From positions 3,472,001 to 3,536,000 of the forward strand of contig CP119753.1 of assembly GCA_029319145.1 (NCBI GenBank): DNA of 64,000 bases, read 5' to 3'. The position numbers were made by a program, and so were the translations under genes. Positions within the stretch are counted from its first letter, which is position 1. Every line of letters starts with the position of its first letter. The stretch is from Microbacter sp. GSS18. Lineage in GTDB: Bacteria > Actinomycetota > Actinomycetes > Actinomycetales > Microbacteriaceae. The notes under the pieces are model-generated. The model had not been told where the DNA came from. It saw only the letters and a list, made by a program, of their open reading frames with translations, and searched no databases. Below, piece after piece: positions 61,628 to 64,000 of the stretch.

Positions 61628-61731
61628 CGCCGGGGACGATCGAGGATCTCCCTCGCCGGCCCGGAGCGCCGGTGAGGGCCGTAGCCTGGGCGAGCGGCCG
61701 GATGCGGCATCCGACCCGGGACGGAGAGGTC

Positions 61732-62583
61732 ATGGAATTCGGGCTGCACATCGCGGACTTCACCTTCGACGGCGGGCCGGCCGACCTCGGCCCGGCGCTC
61801 GCACGCCACGTTCAGCACGCCGAGGATGCCGGCATCCAGCGCATCACGGTCATGGACCACTTCTGGCAGCTGCCGGGCATCGGGCCGGTCGAGAACGAGA
61901 TGCTCGAGGCGTACGCCACGATGGGCTTCCTCGCCGCGCACACCGAGAAGGCGATGCTGCACGTCCTCGTCACGGGCGTGCTGTATCGGCATCCGTCCCT
62001 GCTCGCCAAGCAGGTGAGCACGCTCAACGTGCTGTCGGGCGGACGCTTCGGCCTGGGCATCGGCGCCGGGTGGAACGAGCAGGAATGCCGCGGACTCGGC
62101 TTCGCGTTCGCCCCGGTCGCGCAGCGGTTCCGCGAGCTCGAGGAGACCATCCAGATCTGCCTCCAGATGTGGTCGGATTCCGACGAGCCCTTCGACGGTG
62201 CGATCTGGCAGCTCGAGCGGACGCTCAACTCGCCGCAGAACCTCACCAAGCCCATGCTCATGATCGGCGGCGGCGGAGAGAAGAAGACCCTGAAGCTCGT
62301 TGCCCAGTACGCCGACGCGTGCAACCTGAGCGCCCTGGCCGGAATGCCCGCGCACAAGCTGGACGTCCTGCGCGCGCATTGCGACGACGTCGGCCGCGAC
62401 TACGACGACATCGAGAAGACCGCAATGATCGGGGTCTCGCCCGCGTCGAGCGTCGAGGGCGTCGCCGATCAGGTGCGGCAGCTCGGCGAGCTCGGCTTCA
62501 CCGCGACGTACGTTTTCTCGGTCGGCATCAAAGAGCCGGCTCGGGTGGTCGATCTGATCGCCGACGTCGCGAAGCAGGTGTAG
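61732..62583 (+). CDS. LLM-class F420-dependent oxidoreductase
   Basis: 283 aa luciferase-like monooxygenase-family TIM barrel. MEFGLHIADFTFDGG at the start, LGIGAGWNEQECRGLGFAF and PMLMIGGGGEKKTLKLVAQYADACN are typical of F420-dependent members. ATG at 61732 follows GGAGAGG; an open frame upstream has no ribosome site. A TAGCCT hexamer at 61682-61687 may be part of its promoter. Substrate unknown. Confidence 0.88.
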   Translation: MEFGLHIADFTFDGGPADLGPALARHVQHAEDAGIQRITVMDHFWQLPGIGPVENEMLEAYATMGFLAAHTEKAMLHVLVTGVLYRHPSLLAKQVSTLNVLSGGRFGLGIGAGWNEQECRGLGFAFAPVAQRFRELEETIQICLQMWSDSDEPFDGAIWQLERTLNSPQNLTKPMLMIGGGGEKKTLKLVAQYADACNLSALAGMPAHKLDVLRAHCDDVGRDYDDIEKTAMIGVSPASSVEGVADQVRQLGELGFTATYVFSVGIKEPARVVDLIADVAKQV

Positions 62584-62594
62584 CGCTCGCCGCG

Positions 62595-64000
62595 TCAGGT
62601 GAGCGCCGACATGAGTCGGGCGACGCCGTCCATGAAGGTGGCGCTTCTCGGCTCGTTTCGCCACTCCTCGGGAGTGAGCTCGCGTCCGGCGTCGCGGTAG
62701 TCCTGCTCGACCTCGCGCATGGCGGCGACGAAGGAGCGGCCGCGCACGAGGGTGGAGACCTCCATGTTGAGGCTGAACGAGCGGATGTCCATGTTGCTGG
62801 ACCCGATGACGGCGATGTCGTCGTCGATCGAGAAGTGCTTGGCGTGCAGGATGTACGGCGCCGGGTACAGGAAGATCCGCACGCCGGCCTCGAGCAGCGC
62901 CTCGTAGTAGGACCGCTGTGCGTGGTACACGAGCCACTGGTCGCCGATCTCGGACACGAACAGCTGCACGTCCAGGCCCCGCTGGCAGGCCGTGGTGATG
63001 GCGTAGACCATGGCTTCGTCGGGGACGAAGTAGGGGCTCGTCAGGATGACCTTCTCCGTGGCGCCGTGGATGAGCGAGAGGAACAGCCGCAGGTTGTTCT
63101 CGGTCGTGTAGCCGGGGCCGCTGGGCACGATCTGGCACACGAGGGCGTCGCCGCCGTCGAACGCGGCGATCTCGGTCGCCGCGACCTGGTCGTCGAGCTG
63201 TTCGCCGGTCTCGATGAGCCAGTCCGAGAGGAACACCGCGCCCACCTCGGCGACGGCGGGGCCTTCGAGCGAGGTCATGAGCTCCTGCCACTGCAGGCCG
63301 CGCTTGATGTTCTTCGGGGCGTTGTAGCTGCGGTCGATGAGGTTCTGCGACCCGACGAACGCGATGCGGCCGTCGACGACGACCAGCTTGCGGTGGTTGC
63401 GCAGGTCGGGCCGCTGGAACTTCCCCTGGAACGGCTGCACCGGAAGCATCCACGCCCACGTCACGCCGATGCGGTCCAGTTCGGCGAAGGTCTCCTGCCA
63501 GTGCGCGGTGCGGCGCGAGGCGACGTAGTCGGCGAGCAGACGCACGGTGACGCCGCGGGCGACGGCGGCTTCCATCGCAGAGAAGAACCGCCGGGTTGTG
63601 TCGTCCCACGAGACGATGTAGAACTCCACGTGCACGTAGCGCTGGGCCGTGTCCATGGCGCGAGCCATCGTGTCGACCGACGTCGTGTAGTCCGCCTCGA
63701 GGACGGCGCGATTCCCGCTCACCGCGGGGATGCTCGTGAGCCGCTCGTTCTGCTCGACGACCCGCTGGAACCACCGCGGCCACCCCGAAGGGTCCGCCGC
63801 CAGCTGCGATTCCCGGACGCGCGCGGCGATGACGGTGTCGATGCGCGCCTGCTCGTCGCGCCGCGAGGCCGGCAGCCGCACATTGCCGATCAGCAGGTAC
63901 AGCGCGATGCCGACGACGGGGAGCAGGAAGATCGTCAGCAGCCACGCCATCGCGGCCGTGGGCTTGCGGCGTCGGGGGATGATGATCAGCGCCGCGATAT
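62595..64000 (-). CDS. cls: Cardiolipin synthase, N terminus beyond the window
   Basis: Phospholipase-D-superfamily enzyme joining two phosphatidylglycerols. Two HKD motifs are visible, HRKLVVVDGRIAFVGSQN and HAKHFSIDDDIAVIGSSN. The ATG at 63950 falls inside the first membrane segment: the frame stays open to 64000, encoding IIIPRRRKPTAAMAWLL, the expected loop and start of the second helix of Cls. The true start is therefore outside the window. Confidence 0.94.
   Translation of the reverse strand, partial: IAALIIIPRRRKPTAAMAWLLTIFLLPVVGIALYLLIGNVRLPASRRDEQARIDTVIAARVRESQLAADPSGWPRWFQRVVEQNERLTSIPAVSGNRAVLEADYTTSVDTMARAMDTAQRYVHVEFYIVSWDDTTRRFFSAMEAAVARGVTVRLLADYVASRRTAHWQETFAELDRIGVTWAWMLPVQPFQGKFQRPDLRNHRKLVVVDGRIAFVGSQNLIDRSYNAPKNIKRGLQWQELMTSLEGPAVAEVGAVFLSDWLIETGEQLDDQVAATEIAAFDGGDALVCQIVPSGPGYTTENNLRLFLSLIHGATEKVILTSPYFVPDEAMVYAITTACQRGLDVQLFVSEIGDQWLVYHAQRSYYEALLEAGVRIFLYPAPYILHAKHFSIDDDIAVIGSSNMDIRSFSLNMEVSTLVRGRSFVAAMREVEQDYRDAGRELTPEEWRNEPRSATFMDGVARLMSALT

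Overview
This is a high-GC actinobacterial chromosome segment, most likely Microbacterium or a close Microbacteriaceae relative. The support is the GC-rich third codon positions, frequent GTG starts, 1-4 bp start/stop overlaps, and the abundant heptamer GGATGCC/GGCATCC in genes and intergenic DNA. Gene families are all bacterial chromosomal types. I saw no rRNA, tRNA, CRISPR array, insertion sequence, integrase or prophage. The window holds about 66 protein genes. The last one (cardiolipin synthase) runs off the right edge.

Layout. 1-7041: aerobic phenylacetate degradation genes paaZ, paaI, then paaA-B-C-D-E and a paaG-like isomerase gene, with a sigma-A-type promoter and a PaaR-like operator just before paaA. 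7063-16071: two quinone-oxidoreductase-type MDR genes, a small membrane protein, a lipoprotein, an autoregulated ArsR gene with a YCII-domain gene, an aldehyde dehydrogenase, a flotillin and an OmpR/BaeS-type two-component system. Convergent to it is a secreted DUF2202 protein (16166-16903).

17078-31022: a urea/nickel block. It contains urtABCDE (urea ABC transporter), an NCS1 permease with two TetR genes, and the opposite-strand operon ureA-ureB-ureC-ureF-ureG-ureD-nickel permease. There is no ureE, but UreG carries a histidine-rich tail. The outer promoter regions of urtA and ureA, about 14 kb apart, share two conserved blocks (20 bp with 1 mismatch, 41 bp with 4 mismatches) at the same spacing and orientation. 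A partial third copy of the first block precedes the NCS1 permease gene. This looks like a shared nitrogen-control signature and is the most interesting regulatory finding here.

31072-43397: YigZ-family protein, Lrp/AsnC regulator divergent from alanine dehydrogenase, a C45-peptidase-like gene broken by one extra C in a C run, a coiled-coil membrane protein, AI-2E-family permease, serine hydrolase, PPOX protein, homocysteine S-methyltransferase-like enzyme, aldo/keto reductase, purine nucleoside phosphorylase and an HdeD-like/DUF389 fusion membrane protein.

43463-55999: two neighbouring catabolic modules. The first is a NitT/TauT-type ABC transporter translationally coupled to a metallo-beta-lactamase-fold hydrolase, with a LysR gene behind it. 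The second is a minus-strand operon of split transketolase, zinc alcohol dehydrogenase, SDR and sugar-phosphate isomerase-like protein, divergent from an aldehyde dehydrogenase-MarR pair. Their substrates are not evident.

56021-64000: orphan tail-collar-domain protein, TspO-like protein, AHL-lactonase-like hydrolase, alpha/beta hydrolase, fasciclin lipoprotein plus membrane molybdopterin oxidoreductase, LLM-class flavin oxidoreductase and partial cardiolipin synthase.
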